DNA of 64,000 bases. It comes from an uncultured Bartonella sp. (GTDB lineage: Bacteria > Pseudomonadota > Alphaproteobacteria > Rhizobiales > Rhizobiaceae). The position numbers and the translations under genes were made by a program. Below the pieces are notes generated by a model that was not told the DNA's origin, made no database searches, and worked only from the letters and a program-made list of their open reading frames with translations. The stretch lies in contig NZ_CALYQK010000003.1 in NCBI RefSeq assembly GCF_945285465.1, positions 1 to 64,000 of the forward strand, given 5' to 3'. Below, piece by piece: positions 9,249-18,442 of the stretch. The first letter of the stretch is position 1. Each line of letters begins with the position of its first letter.

Positions 9249-10724
9249 ATGTCAGAAACGACACTACAACCACTCACTGTCAAAGATATCCCTATCGTCG
9301 GAAATAAAGAGCTGCGAAGAGTCATTGTTGCAGCCGGTCTGGGAAATGCCATTGAATGGTTCGATTTTAGTGTCTATGGTTTTCTCGCAGTCATTATCGG
9401 TAAAACATTTTTTGCTTCCGCTCCTCCTTCTGTCCAGCTCATTGCATCTCTTGCCACCTTTTCCATTCCATTCTTATTCCGGCCACTGGGTGGTGCAATT
9501 TTTGGTTATCTCGGGGATAAATATGGGCGTAAAAACATACTCTCCTTCACCATTATATTGATGTCGGCAAGTACATTTTTTATCGGCCTTATTCCATCTT
9601 ATGCCACAATAGGTGTTCTGGCACCGGTTTTGTTATTGTTGGCAAAAATCGTTCAGGGTCTTTCAGTCGGTGGCGAATATGCCGGGGCAGTTGTTTTTGT
9701 CAGCGAATATTCGCCTGATAGAAAACGCGGGTTTATGGCCAGTTGGCTCGATTTTGGTTCCATTGCCGGATTTCTCGTCGGGGCGATGATTGTTTCGCTT
9801 ATTTCGCTGGCAATTGGTTCTGAAGCCATGGCGGCATGGGGCTGGCGTATACCATTTTTTATGTCACTGCCGCTCGGCATGGTCGGACTTTATTTGCGCA
9901 AATCCCTTGATGAATCGCCAACTTATGAAGCGCAAAGCGACAAAGAAATGGAACTTGATGAGACCACGTCAACAAGTTCGGTTATTCGCGCCAATCTGAA
10001 TGCGATCATCATCAGCTGCTTGTTGGTTATTGCCGCCAACTCTACCTATTATATGCTTTTGACCTATATGCCCAACTATCTTTCGGTCAATCTCGGTTAC
10101 AGTTATGACCATGGTGTCTTGATTATCATCGTTGTCATGGCTTTTATGCTTCTCATGCAGCCATTGGTCGGTTTTTTCAGCGACAAGATCGGACGTAAGC
10201 CGTTTCTGTTTTTTGGCTCGATTGCTCTGGTTGTTCTGGCCATTCCCGCTTTTTATATGATTATGCATCATAATGTGGTGTTGATTGCTTTAGGAATTGC
10301 CATTCTGGCAATTATTCTTTGCTGTTTTATCGGGGTTATGGCGTCGATCTTGCCAGCACTTTTCCCTACTGATGTTCGCTTTAGAACGCTGGCTATATGT
10401 TTCAATATCGCGGTCTTGATTGCCGGACTGACGCCACCTATTGCCGCATGGCTCGTCGAGACAACACATTCTTTATATATGCCCGCTTATTATTTGATGG
10501 TCGTTGCCATTTTCGGTTTTATTGCCGCCGTCAAGGTGCCTGAAACAGCCAACCGCCCGTTAAAAGATGCCACACCGGTTGCTTCTTCCAAATCAGAAGC
10601 AAAAGAAGTCTTACAAGATCATTTCGACTTTATCGAAGATCAGGTCAACGAGATTGAAAACAAGATTTCCGACCTTGAAGAACAGCGGCAGAATCTTGTC
10701 GATCAACATCCAAAACTCAATTGA
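9249..10724 (+). CDS. MFS transporter of the metabolite:H+ symporter family, ProP-like
   Basis: A 491-residue inner-membrane symporter with 12 predicted helices. Family marks are GNAIEWFDFSVYGFLA in helix 1, GYLGDKYGRKN in loop 2-3 (the MFS D-x-x-G-R-K signature), GLSVGGEYAGA in helix 5, and FSDKIGRKPFLF in loop 8-9. After the last helix comes a hydrophilic tail of about 60 residues ending in a heptad-like region (FIEDQVNEIENKISDLEEQ). E. coli ProP, an osmosensing proline/betaine importer of this family, also ends in a coiled coil. With putR and putA next door, proline or betaine uptake is the best guess. The ATG at 9249 follows AAGGAAGAA. Citrate, alpha-ketoglutarate or shikimate transport remains possible. 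Confidence 0.85.
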   Translation: MSETTLQPLTVKDIPIVGNKELRRVIVAAGLGNAIEWFDFSVYGFLAVIIGKTFFASAPPSVQLIASLATFSIPFLFRPLGGAIFGYLGDKYGRKNILSFTIILMSASTFFIGLIPSYATIGVLAPVLLLLAKIVQGLSVGGEYAGAVVFVSEYSPDRKRGFMASWLDFGSIAGFLVGAMIVSLISLAIGSEAMAAWGWRIPFFMSLPLGMVGLYLRKSLDESPTYEAQSDKEMELDETTSTSSVIRANLNAIIISCLLVIAANSTYYMLLTYMPNYLSVNLGYSYDHGVLIIIVVMAFMLLMQPLVGFFSDKIGRKPFLFFGSIALVVLAIPAFYMIMHHNVVLIALGIAILAIILCCFIGVMASILPALFPTDVRFRTLAICFNIAVLIAGLTPPIAAWLVETTHSLYMPAYYLMVVAIFGFIAAVKVPETANRPLKDATPVASSKSEAKEVLQDHFDFIEDQVNEIENKISDLEEQRQNLVDQHPKLN

Positions 10725-10756
10725 AAAAATGTTTCATAAATAAATATTTTGATGCC

Positions 10757-10785
10757 TTTCAGGTGCGCCGGCCTAGCGCCTGAAA
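10757..10785. terminator. Hairpin between convergent transporter and putR genes
   Basis: TTTCAGG (10757-10763) pairs with CCTGAAA (10779-10785), extended by CGC/GCG after a 2-nt bulge. It overlaps the last codons of putR. There is no good U-tract on either strand, so a terminator role is only suggested by its position between convergent genes. Confidence 0.3.
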
Positions 10786-11243
10786 CCGGCATCAACAATA
10801 TTCTGCATAACAACGAAAGTCGAGGTGCTTGCCACATAAGGCAAAGTGGAAATTTTTTCGCCGAGCACAATGCGATAACGTTTTATGTCGCTTGTTCTGA
10901 CTTTCAAAAGATAGTCGAACGAGCTTGCAATCATATGGCATTCTTCAACCTCGCGAATTTTTTTTACCGCCGCATTAAAAGCGCGCAAAGCTTCTTCTCT
11001 TGTGTCGGAAAGTTTGACCTCGGCAAAAGCAATATGTTCCATGCCCATTTTTGCCGGATTAAGAACGGCACGAAAACCGGTAATATAACCTTCATTGACA
11101 AGCCGCTTCAAGCGCATTTGGCAAGGTGTCTTGGAAAGCCCGACTTTTTCAGAAAGTTCGGTAATAGAAATGCGACCGTTTTCGACCAATGTATCAATAA
11201 TACGGTTATCTATTCGGTCAATTTCACTAATTTTGTCTTCCAT
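10773..11243 (-). CDS. putR: Lrp/AsnC-family regulator, probable proline-responsive PutR
   Basis: A 156-residue Lrp-type regulator. The N-terminal winged helix-turn-helix reads DRIDNRIIDTLVENGRISIT then LSEKVGLSKTPCQMRLKRL. The C-terminal RAM/ligand-binding domain contains VEECHMIASSFDYLLKVRT, the strand that in Lrp family members lines the amino-acid effector site. The ATG at 11243 gives MEDKISEIDR; the longer frame to 11279 adds a hydrophobic leader unlike Lrp proteins. It is divergent from putA with 175 bp between the two starts, the arrangement of the PutR/PutA pairs of Agrobacterium, Rhodobacter and Bradyrhizobium, in which PutR activates putA when proline is present. The role is inferred from this context. 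Confidence 0.88.
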   Translation of the reverse strand: MEDKISEIDRIDNRIIDTLVENGRISITELSEKVGLSKTPCQMRLKRLVNEGYITGFRAVLNPAKMGMEHIAFAEVKLSDTREEALRAFNAAVKKIREVEECHMIASSFDYLLKVRTSDIKRYRIVLGEKISTLPYVASTSTFVVMQNIVDAGFRR

Positions 11244-11280
11244 CAACGTAAAAAATCCTAATAAAAACCGAAAAAACAAG

Positions 11281-11307
11281 AAAAAGCTCTAAATTATAGC
11301 TTTTTTT
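11281..11307. promoter_or_regulatory. Candidate PutR operator between putR and putA
   Basis: AAAAAGCT (11281-11288) and AGCTTTTTTT (11298-11307) form an AT-rich dyad around a 9-nt centre (CTAAATTAT) in the divergent putR-putA region, about 110 bp before the putA start and 40 bp before the putR start. Lrp-family proteins bind loosely palindromic AT-rich sites of about 15 bp, so this is the natural candidate. It could alternatively be read as a hairpin followed by a T-run. Confidence 0.4.
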
Positions 11308-11418
11308 ATGCGAGAAGTAAACTATGGCCGGTGCTATGATTATGCCATAAGCCGCTTCAAATCCGCTTATTCACAGAGCTTGAGAAGTTCACAAAACTAC
11401 CAGAGTGGAAACAATATC

Positions 11419-14400
11419 ATGACCAATGCACCAAAGCCTTTTACCGAATTTGCTCCGCCTATTTCCAAACAAAGCGAGTTGCGCCAGAAAATTACGGCCG
11501 CCTATCGTCGTCCGGAAACGGAATGTTTGAAACCGCTGCTGGAAGCGGCAACGATTGATGAAAAAACCAAAAAAGCCATTGCCACAACAGCACGTCATCT
11601 GATCGAGACATTGCGGGCAAAATATAAAGGCAGCGGCGTTGAGGGGCTTGTCCACGAATATTCCCTGTCGTCACATGAAGGCGTGGCGTTGATGTGCCTG
11701 GCGGAAGCATTGCTGCGCATACCCGATAACGCAACGCGTGACGCGCTTATTCGCGACAAGGTTGTCGGCGGTGACTGGAAAGCCCATTTGGGTGGTGGAA
11801 AGTCGCTGTTTGTTAATGCGGCAACCTGGGGCTTGATAATTACCGGAAAACTTTCTTCCAAGATAAAAGAAGGCGAACTTTCGTCATCTTTGTCAGGACT
11901 TATTGCCCGTTGTGGCGAGCCGGTCATTCGCAAAGGGGTCGATATGGCCATGCGCATGATGGGCGAACAATTTGTTCGTGGAGAAACTATTGAAGAAGCA
12001 TTGGAGCGCTCCAAACCACTCGAGGAGCGTGGCTTTCGCTATTCTTACGATATGCTGGGAGAAGCGGCAACAACAGCCGAGGACGCCGACCGCTATTATC
12101 GCGATTATGAAACAGCAATTCATGCCATTGGTAAAGCCTCGAATGGACGCGGCGTTTATGAAGGGCCGGGCATTTCAATCAAGCTGTCGGCACTTCATCC
12201 GCGCTATTTCCGTTCGCAGGCCGACCGTGTGATGAGCGAACTGATGCCGCGTGTCAAAGAATTGGCAAAACTTTGCAAAAATTATAATATCGGTCTCAAT
12301 ATTGATGCCGAGGAAGCCGATCGTCTTGAACTTTCACTCGACATTATGGATAGTCTCTGTTTTGACAAGGATCTGGAAGGATGGAACGGCATCGGTTTTG
12401 TGGTGCAGGCCTATGGCCGTCGCTGTCCGTTTGTTCTCGACTATCTGATTGATCTGGCGCGGCGTAGCCACCACCGGTTGATGGTACGCCTTGTCAAGGG
12501 TGCTTATTGGGATGCCGAAATCAAACGGGCGCAGGTCGACGGGCTTGAAAGCTTTCCGGTTTACACACGTAAAGTCTATACCGACGTTTCTTATGTGGCC
12601 AATGCGCGCAAGCTTCTTGCTGCCCCTGATGCGGTTTTTCCGCAATTTGCCACCCATAATGCTCAGACCATGGCAACGATCTATCATTTGGCAGGACCCG
12701 ATAAATATACAACCGAGCAGTTCGAGTTCCAGTGTCTCCATGGCATGGGCGAGCCGCTTTATGATGAAGTTGTCGGCAAGGATAAGATGCAGCGTCCGGC
12801 GCGTCTTTATGCGCCTGTCGGTACTCACGAAACCTTGCTTGCCTATCTTGTGCGCCGTTTGTTGGAAAATGGTGCCAATTCTTCTTTTGTCAATCGCATT
12901 ACCGACAAATCCATTTCGGTGGACGAACTCATTGTCGATCCGGTCGATGTTGTGCGGAAAATGCCTGTTCCCGGTGCCCAACACGACAAGATCGCTTCGC
13001 CGGAAGATTTGTTTGGTAAAAGCCGCCGCAACTCCGAAGGTTATGATCTTTCCAATGAAATAACTTTGGCCAGGCTTACTGAAGAATTTGTCAAAAGTGA
13101 TGACATCAAGTGGCGGGCCGAAGCGGAAGCGGGCAAAAGCAAAGCAAAGGCCCGTCCTGTTCTCAATCCCGGTGATCACCGTGATGAGGTGGGTGAAGTG
13201 GTCGAGGTTGATGAAAAGACTGCCACACAAATGGTTGCTGTTGGCGTAAAAGCGGCTCAATCATGGGCCAAAGTTGCACCACAAAAACGTGCCGAAATTT
13301 TGGAAAAGGCGGCTGATTTGATGCAGGCACGCATGCCGGTACTTCTGGCACTTGCCGCCCGCGAAGCCGGCAAATCAATTCCCAATGCGATTGCCGAAGT
13401 CAGGGAAGCAATAGATTTCTTGCGCTTTTATGCCGGTCAGGTGTGCTCGACTTTCAAAGGGCAAGAAGAACCGCTCGGACCAGTTGTGTGCATTAGTCCG
13501 TGGAACTTTCCATTGTCGATTTTTATTGGCCAGGTATCGGCAGCTTTGGTTGCCGGTAATCCGGTTTTGGCCAAACCGGCGGAAGAAACCCCTCTTATTG
13601 CGGCCGAAGGTGTACGCATTCTTCATGAGGCCGGTGTGCCCGCTGACGTTTTACAACTTGTTCCCGGCGACGGCAAGATTGGCGCAGCACTTGTCGGTGC
13701 CAAAGATACAGCCGCGGTAATGTTTACCGGCTCGACCGATGTTGCCCGTCTTATTCAGGCAGAACTTGCAAACCGTGTTGACAAGGAGGGAAAGCCAATA
13801 CCGCTTATTGCCGAAACCGGCGGGCAAAATGCCATGATTGTCGATTCTTCTGCTTTGGCCGAACAGGTGGTGGGCGATGTTGTTGCCTCGGCGTTTGATA
13901 GTGCCGGACAACGTTGTTCGGCTTTGCGTGTTTTGTGTCTGCAGGAAGAGGTCGCCGATCGCATTCTGGATATGCTCAAAGGTGCCATGAAGGAATTGCG
14001 ACTTGGACGCACCGATTTTATTGGCACAGATATTGGTGCCGTCATTACCGGGGAAGCCAAAGATAATGTTGAAACGCATATCGAAACCATGCGCGCGATG
14101 GGTCATAAAATCACCCAGTTGCCGCTTGGCGTGGCAACGGCAAACGGCACCTTTGTCAGCCCAACGATTATCGAACTTGACAGCGTCGATGAATTGAAAC
14201 GCGAAATATTTGGTCCGGTTTTGCATGTCATCCGTTATAAACGGCCAGAAATCGACCGGTTGATTGAAAGCCTCAATGCCACCGGCTATGGTCTGACTTT
14301 CGGACTTCACACGCGGCTTGACGATTTTGTCGATCATGTTGCGCGGCGCATTCGCGTCGGCAATATTTATGTCAACCGCAATATTATCGGTGCCGTGGTC

Positions 14401-15087
14401 GGCTCGCAGCCTTTTGGTGGACGAGGGTTGTCCGGCACGGGGCCGAAAGCCGGTGGTCCGCTTTACCTCGAACGTTTGGTCAGAGAGGCGCCCGAGCAAA
14501 AATTTTCGCCGTCGACAACAGATAATGAAGCTCTTGCGGCATTTTGTACTTGGCTTGATAAAAACGGTGAAAACGGCGAGGCAACCTTTGCAAAAGATCT
14601 GGCTGGCAAGTCACCTTTGAATGTCGAAATCAGTTTGCCGGGACCGGTTGGAGAAAGCAATACTTACGCACTTCATCCCCGCGGGAAAATACTTGTTTTT
14701 CCACAAACAAAAAGCGGGCTTTATCGCCAGATTGCCTGTGTTTTGGCAACCGGCAATATCGCGGTTATTGATGCGGCGTCAAAGTTGCAACAATCGCTGT
14801 TCGATTTGCCGAAAGATGTGGCTGATTGCATCAAATGGACAGAAAATCGTGATGCGGACGGCCCATATGCCGGCGCACTTATCGAAGGTGATGGCGACAG
14901 GGTCGGCGCCGTGCAGCAAAGCATTGCAAAATTGTCCGGGCCGATTGTTTTGATACAGGCGGCAACAAGTGCGGCTCTGCAAACACAGGTTCGACCATAT
15001 AATTTGCATTTTATGGTTGAGGAAGTGTCAACGTCAATCAATACCGCCGCTGCGGGTGGCAATGCCAATCTGATGACAATTGGCTAA
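11419..15087 (+). CDS. putA: Bifunctional proline dehydrogenase / P5C dehydrogenase PutA
   Basis: PutA oxidises proline to glutamate in two steps: FAD-dependent proline dehydrogenase, then NAD-dependent glutamate-semialdehyde dehydrogenase. The 1222-residue product starts at the ATG at 11419 (MTNAPKPFTEF); the upstream in-frame ATG at 11308 adds unrelated sequence. The PRODH barrel carries GPGISIKLSALHPRY (~249), DAEEADRLELSLDI and RLVKGAYWDAEIKRAQ. The dehydrogenase half has SPWNFPLSIFIGQ (~693), ETGGQNAMIVDSSA (~797, Glu) and AGQRCSALRVL (~829, nucleophile Cys). A roughly 190-residue C-terminal domain follows. No N-terminal ribbon-helix-helix DNA-binding domain is present, so this is not a self-repressing trifunctional PutA. 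That fits control by the adjacent Lrp-type PutR. A terminator follows at 15130. Confidence 0.97.
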   Translation: MTNAPKPFTEFAPPISKQSELRQKITAAYRRPETECLKPLLEAATIDEKTKKAIATTARHLIETLRAKYKGSGVEGLVHEYSLSSHEGVALMCLAEALLRIPDNATRDALIRDKVVGGDWKAHLGGGKSLFVNAATWGLIITGKLSSKIKEGELSSSLSGLIARCGEPVIRKGVDMAMRMMGEQFVRGETIEEALERSKPLEERGFRYSYDMLGEAATTAEDADRYYRDYETAIHAIGKASNGRGVYEGPGISIKLSALHPRYFRSQADRVMSELMPRVKELAKLCKNYNIGLNIDAEEADRLELSLDIMDSLCFDKDLEGWNGIGFVVQAYGRRCPFVLDYLIDLARRSHHRLMVRLVKGAYWDAEIKRAQVDGLESFPVYTRKVYTDVSYVANARKLLAAPDAVFPQFATHNAQTMATIYHLAGPDKYTTEQFEFQCLHGMGEPLYDEVVGKDKMQRPARLYAPVGTHETLLAYLVRRLLENGANSSFVNRITDKSISVDELIVDPVDVVRKMPVPGAQHDKIASPEDLFGKSRRNSEGYDLSNEITLARLTEEFVKSDDIKWRAEAEAGKSKAKARPVLNPGDHRDEVGEVVEVDEKTATQMVAVGVKAAQSWAKVAPQKRAEILEKAADLMQARMPVLLALAAREAGKSIPNAIAEVREAIDFLRFYAGQVCSTFKGQEEPLGPVVCISPWNFPLSIFIGQVSAALVAGNPVLAKPAEETPLIAAEGVRILHEAGVPADVLQLVPGDGKIGAALVGAKDTAAVMFTGSTDVARLIQAELANRVDKEGKPIPLIAETGGQNAMIVDSSALAEQVVGDVVASAFDSAGQRCSALRVLCLQEEVADRILDMLKGAMKELRLGRTDFIGTDIGAVITGEAKDNVETHIETMRAMGHKITQLPLGVATANGTFVSPTIIELDSVDELKREIFGPVLHVIRYKRPEIDRLIESLNATGYGLTFGLHTRLDDFVDHVARRIRVGNIYVNRNIIGAVVGSQPFGGRGLSGTGPKAGGPLYLERLVREAPEQKFSPSTTDNEALAAFCTWLDKNGENGEATFAKDLAGKSPLNVEISLPGPVGESNTYALHPRGKILVFPQTKSGLYRQIACVLATGNIAVIDAASKLQQSLFDLPKDVADCIKWTENRDADGPYAGALIEGDGDRVGAVQQSIAKLSGPIVLIQAATSAALQTQVRPYNLHFMVEEVSTSINTAAAGGNANLMTIG

Positions 15088-15129
15088 AAATCTATCACAA
15101 TCAATTTCTGATTGTTGACCGTTTAAAAA

Positions 15130-15162
15130 AAACCGCCGTAACGAAAGTTTCGGTGGTTTTTT
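15130..15162 (+). terminator. Rho-independent terminator after putA
   Basis: AAACCGCCG (15130-15138) pairs with CGGTGGTTT (15151-15159, one G-U pair) around a 12-nt loop, followed by a T-run. It lies 43 bp after the putA stop. Confidence 0.85.
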
Positions 15163-15247
15163 GTTGATCGCAGCAATTTAGCAAAAAGTTATTAACCTTC
15201 ATAATTTAACGTCAGGCCAAGAGTTTTGTTATGAGGCAATTTTGTGA

Positions 15248-18163
15248 TTGCCACAATTTAGTTTGAGTGCCATGCGTAATCTGAAAACCAGTTCTGTCTC
15301 TTCCCGTCCTGTTGCCAGTCGTGTCGATGGCGCAAATTCTGCGCAATCGGAAAAGGTTGCCAGTCAACCATTAGACACGCAATATCCGACAATATGGAAA
15401 AAAGCTTTTGCTCTCGGACAAAATGTGCGCTTCACCCGCACACCCGAGGTAGAAATTTTACGCAAACGGGTGGAAAATGATCCCGATTTTGCCCAAAAGC
15501 TCAAAGCATTTGAATTGGAACAAAGGCGTCGGCGTGAAAATGCGCCGCAAAAATCTGCCGCATTTGATTTATCCCAACAGAAAGACGATTCTCGAGCTTT
15601 GGCCGATAGTGAAAATCACGCAACAATTTGTGCGGTAAAAAGCGAGGTAACGGTGCCTTTGCAAGGCAATATAGACCGGCAAAATGGCACCGGCCAACAA
15701 AATCTTATCGGGGGGGAGACAACACAAAATCAAAATCCTGTTTGTAACCCGATAGCTTTATATCTTTCTGATTCGGCATTTTTTGAATGTGGATCTGTTT
15801 TTCTTGATGGTTCGTCACTGGATGCGCCGCAAGCCATCGCTGCTTCAGCAGTGCTCGGCCAACCGGAAATCTCGGACAATAAAGGTCATGCGCCTCAGCT
15901 AGCGGTTGTTGAACCGGAGGTTGCACCGTTGCCGATTACATCGGATAATTGTGAAACACTGAAAGTGCAAAAAAAATCGATAACCGATCTTTATCGTGTG
16001 CTTGAATGTCGTTTTGCCAAAAATAACTATTTGCCATCCCATACCGATAATCAGGAAGACGAAAATTCAGAGCAACAGTCAGCCGATAGCGATGTTGAAC
16101 AAACGATTTTGCCGGAAGAGACATCTTTCTCAGATATTGAAGCGCTTCCAGTGTTGCCATTTATAGGCACAGAGTTGAGCAATGAAGACGAGCCTCTGAC
16201 AGATGGTAAGCCAGCCATAATTTCTGTTCATTATGGTGAAGTGGTTATCGAAAATATGCCGGAAAAATCAGATAACGAAACGACATCGGCCGAAGTGTCA
16301 ATGGCAGGCGCAAGCGCCATAACGTCGGATTGTGCGGGTTCAAGCCCGCTTCTTAACAAACAAAACATTATGGCCGCACCTGGCAAAATTGTTGAAGATA
16401 TCGAACCGGTGGTGGAAGATGCTTCCTCCTCCTCAGACGAGCAAAAGACAGTTGAGCAAGACCATGCTGTTGTTCCCGAAGTTGTGGTGCGGGCGCAAAC
16501 ACATGGACAAGAAGTCGAAAAAAAACCGCAGCCGGTTTCAACCAAAGCAACGATCTCGGCACCTTTGCGGACGCTTAATCCGGCCTTTATTCCAAGTCCC
16601 AAGCTTGAACATAATGACTCTTATGTTTTTCCTTCCGTTGATCTGTTGCAACAGCCAATCTATAAGGACGGAGCAATCATTTCACAGGAAACATTGGAGC
16701 GCAGTGCCGGTCTTTTAGAAAGTGTGCTGGAAGATTTTGGCATTAAAGGCGAAATCATCCATGTGCGTCCCGGACCGGTGGTAACCATGTATGAATTTGA
16801 ACCGGCTGCCGGTGTCAAATCATCCCGTGTTATCAGCCTTTCTGATGATATCGCCCGGTCGATGTCGGCTATTTCTGCCCGTGTTGCCGTTATTCCGGGG
16901 CGCAATGTCATTGGTATTGAACTGCCGAACAAGGTTCGCGAGACGGTTTATTTGCGCGAGCTTATCCAGTCCAAGGCTTTTCAGGACAGTAATTATAAAT
17001 TGGCTCTTACACTGGGCAAAAATATCGGTGGTGAGCCGGTTATAGCCGAACTGGCCAAAATGCCGCATCTTCTTGTTGCCGGTACAACCGGTTCGGGTAA
17101 ATCGGTGGCAATCAATGCCATGATCCTGTCGTTGCTCTATCGGCTGAAGCCGGAGCAGTGCCGTCTCATCATGGTTGATCCGAAAATGCTCGAGCTTTCG
17201 ATTTATGATGGCATTCCCCATCTTTTGACACCGGTAGTAACCGATCCGAAAAAAGCTGTGACCGCGCTGAAATGGGCGGTGCGCGAAATGGAAGACCGCT
17301 ACCGCAAAATGGCAAAACTTGGTGTGCGCAATATTGACGGCTTCAACCAGCGTGTCAGTGTGGCAGCCGAAAAAGGCGAAACCATTACGTGTCGTGTTCA
17401 ATCCGGCTTCGACAAGGAAACAGGCGAAATGCTTTATCATGAAGAGGCAATGGATCTTGCGCGTCTTCCCTATATTGTTGTTATTGTTGACGAGATGGCC
17501 GATCTGATGATGGTCGCCGGCAAGGAAATCGAAGGTGCAATCCAGCGTCTGGCACAAATGGCGCGCGCCGCCGGTATTCATCTTATCATGGCAACGCAAC
17601 GCCCGTCCGTTGATGTGATTACCGGCACAATCAAGGCCAATTTCCCGACGCGTATTTCGTTTCAGGTAACGTCCAAGATTGACAGTCGCACCATTCTGGG
17701 CGAACAGGGTGCTGAAACGCTTCTCGGCCAGGGGGATATGCTTCATATGGTGGGTGGTGGCCGCATTGTCCGTGTACATGGGCCGTTTGTCTCCGATGAA
17801 GAGGTCGAGCATGTTGTTGCCCATCTCAAAACCCAAGGTACACCCGATTATCTTGCAACCGTTACCGATGGTGAAGATGAAGAAGAAACCATCGAGGATG
17901 CCGATTCGATTGCCGATATTGTGGCAGCCGGCAATGCCGGTGAAAATGTCGAAGAGCTTTATTTGCAAGCAGTCAAAGTGGTCATGCGCGATAAAAAATG
18001 CTCGACCTCCTATATCCAGCGCCGCTTAGGCATTGGCTATAACAAGGCAGCTACACTTGTCGAGCGCATGGAAGCCGAAGGCATTGTCGGCCCGGCCAAC
18101 CATGTGGGAAAACGGGAAATATTGTTAAATAGCCGTCATGGACAGGATGGGTTTGGCAATTGA
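15248..18163 (+). CDS. ftsK: FtsK/SpoIIIE-family DNA translocase lacking N-terminal membrane helices
   Basis: A hexameric ATP-driven motor that pumps double-stranded DNA, normally clearing the dimer-resolution region from the division septum. The C-terminal 530 residues carry the motor: Walker [14 protein letters not shown] (~610), Walker [15 protein letters not shown] (~741), [19 protein letters not shown], and a gamma winged-helix domain (~905-960, [20 protein letters not shown]) that in FtsK reads polar KOPS sequences. The first ~450 residues are a polar, acidic low-complexity linker with no hydrophobic stretch, so the usual four membrane spans are missing. I take the TTG at 15248, with GAGG upstream; the ATG at 15272 is the alternative. 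It may be a second, soluble FtsK paralogue. Confidence 0.92.
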   Translation: MPQFSLSAMRNLKTSSVSSRPVASRVDGANSAQSEKVASQPLDTQYPTIWKKAFALGQNVRFTRTPEVEILRKRVENDPDFAQKLKAFELEQRRRRENAPQKSAAFDLSQQKDDSRALADSENHATICAVKSEVTVPLQGNIDRQNGTGQQNLIGGETTQNQNPVCNPIALYLSDSAFFECGSVFLDGSSLDAPQAIAASAVLGQPEISDNKGHAPQLAVVEPEVAPLPITSDNCETLKVQKKSITDLYRVLECRFAKNNYLPSHTDNQEDENSEQQSADSDVEQTILPEETSFSDIEALPVLPFIGTELSNEDEPLTDGKPAIISVHYGEVVIENMPEKSDNETTSAEVSMAGASAITSDCAGSSPLLNKQNIMAAPGKIVEDIEPVVEDASSSSDEQKTVEQDHAVVPEVVVRAQTHGQEVEKKPQPVSTKATISAPLRTLNPAFIPSPKLEHNDSYVFPSVDLLQQPIYKDGAIISQETLERSAGLLESVLEDFGIKGEIIHVRPGPVVTMYEFEPAAGVKSSRVISLSDDIARSMSAISARVAVIPGRNVIGIELPNKVRETVYLRELIQSKAFQDSNYKLALTLGKNIGGEPVIAELAKMPHLLVAGTTGSGKSVAINAMILSLLYRLKPEQCRLIMVDPKMLELSIYDGIPHLLTPVVTDPKKAVTALKWAVREMEDRYRKMAKLGVRNIDGFNQRVSVAAEKGETITCRVQSGFDKETGEMLYHEEAMDLARLPYIVVIVDEMADLMMVAGKEIEGAIQRLAQMARAAGIHLIMATQRPSVDVITGTIKANFPTRISFQVTSKIDSRTILGEQGAETLLGQGDMLHMVGGGRIVRVHGPFVSDEEVEHVVAHLKTQGTPDYLATVTDGEDEEETIEDADSIADIVAAGNAGENVEELYLQAVKVVMRDKKCSTSYIQRRLGIGYNKAATLVERMEAEGIVGPANHVGKREILLNSRHGQDGFGN

Positions 18164-18178
18164 ATTTGCCTTTTGAGC

Positions 18179-18219
18179 GGTAAAAAAGCTCAGGCAAAAA
18201 CGTTCTGTGCTTTTTTACC
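18179..18219 (+). terminator. Probable terminator after ftsK
   Basis: GGTAAAAAAGC (18179-18189) and GCTTTTTTACC (18209-18219) are perfect 11-bp arms around a 19-nt loop, starting 15 bp after the ftsK stop. T-runs lie within the 3' arm and just after it. Confidence 0.6.
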
Positions 18220-18322
18220 ATTATATTTTTATCAATCGACAAGAATTAAAAAAAGTGCGGGCTTTGCTCTCGTCAATGCCCCACAATGTGAGTGATGTCC
18301 AACAGTTATCGATGCGGCAATG

Positions 18323-18338
18323 TTAACAATATTGTTAA
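18323..18338. repeat. 16-bp perfect palindrome upstream of the sensor kinase
   Basis: TTAACAATATTGTTAA at 18323-18338 is self-complementary throughout. It resembles two CtrA half-sites (TTAA/TTAAC) set 8 bp apart rather than the usual 7. It lies about 105-120 bp before the kinase start. Confidence 0.5.
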
Positions 18339-18412
18339 ACGGGCCGTCGTTTTTTTCCTTTAATTTTTTGATTCCTTTTGAAACCGGCAGCTCTTTCCTG
18401 TAAAAGATAGCA

Positions 18413-18428
18413 TTAAGAAATCTTTAAC
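18413..18428 (+). promoter_or_regulatory. CtrA-type binding site
   Basis: TTAA (18413-18416), seven bases, then TTAAC (18424-18428) is an exact match to the alphaproteobacterial CtrA consensus TTAA-N7-TTAAC. It ends only 2 bp before the GTG and 14 bp before the TTG that are candidate starts of the PdhS-like kinase. CtrA bound here would cover the start region, so repression or a very downstream promoter is implied. Confidence 0.6.
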
Positions 18429-18442
18429 CGGTGGAGAAGTCC

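Noticed and set aside
12334-13260. 308-codon minus-strand frame over putA
   Set aside because: Antisense shadow of the proline dehydrogenase region.
15187-15212. TTAA pair upstream of ftsK considered as a CtrA site
   Set aside because: The half-sites are 10 bp apart instead of 7, so it does not fit the consensus.
16820-17968. 382-codon minus-strand frame over ftsK
   Set aside because: Antisense shadow of the ftsK motor region; no recognisable motif.
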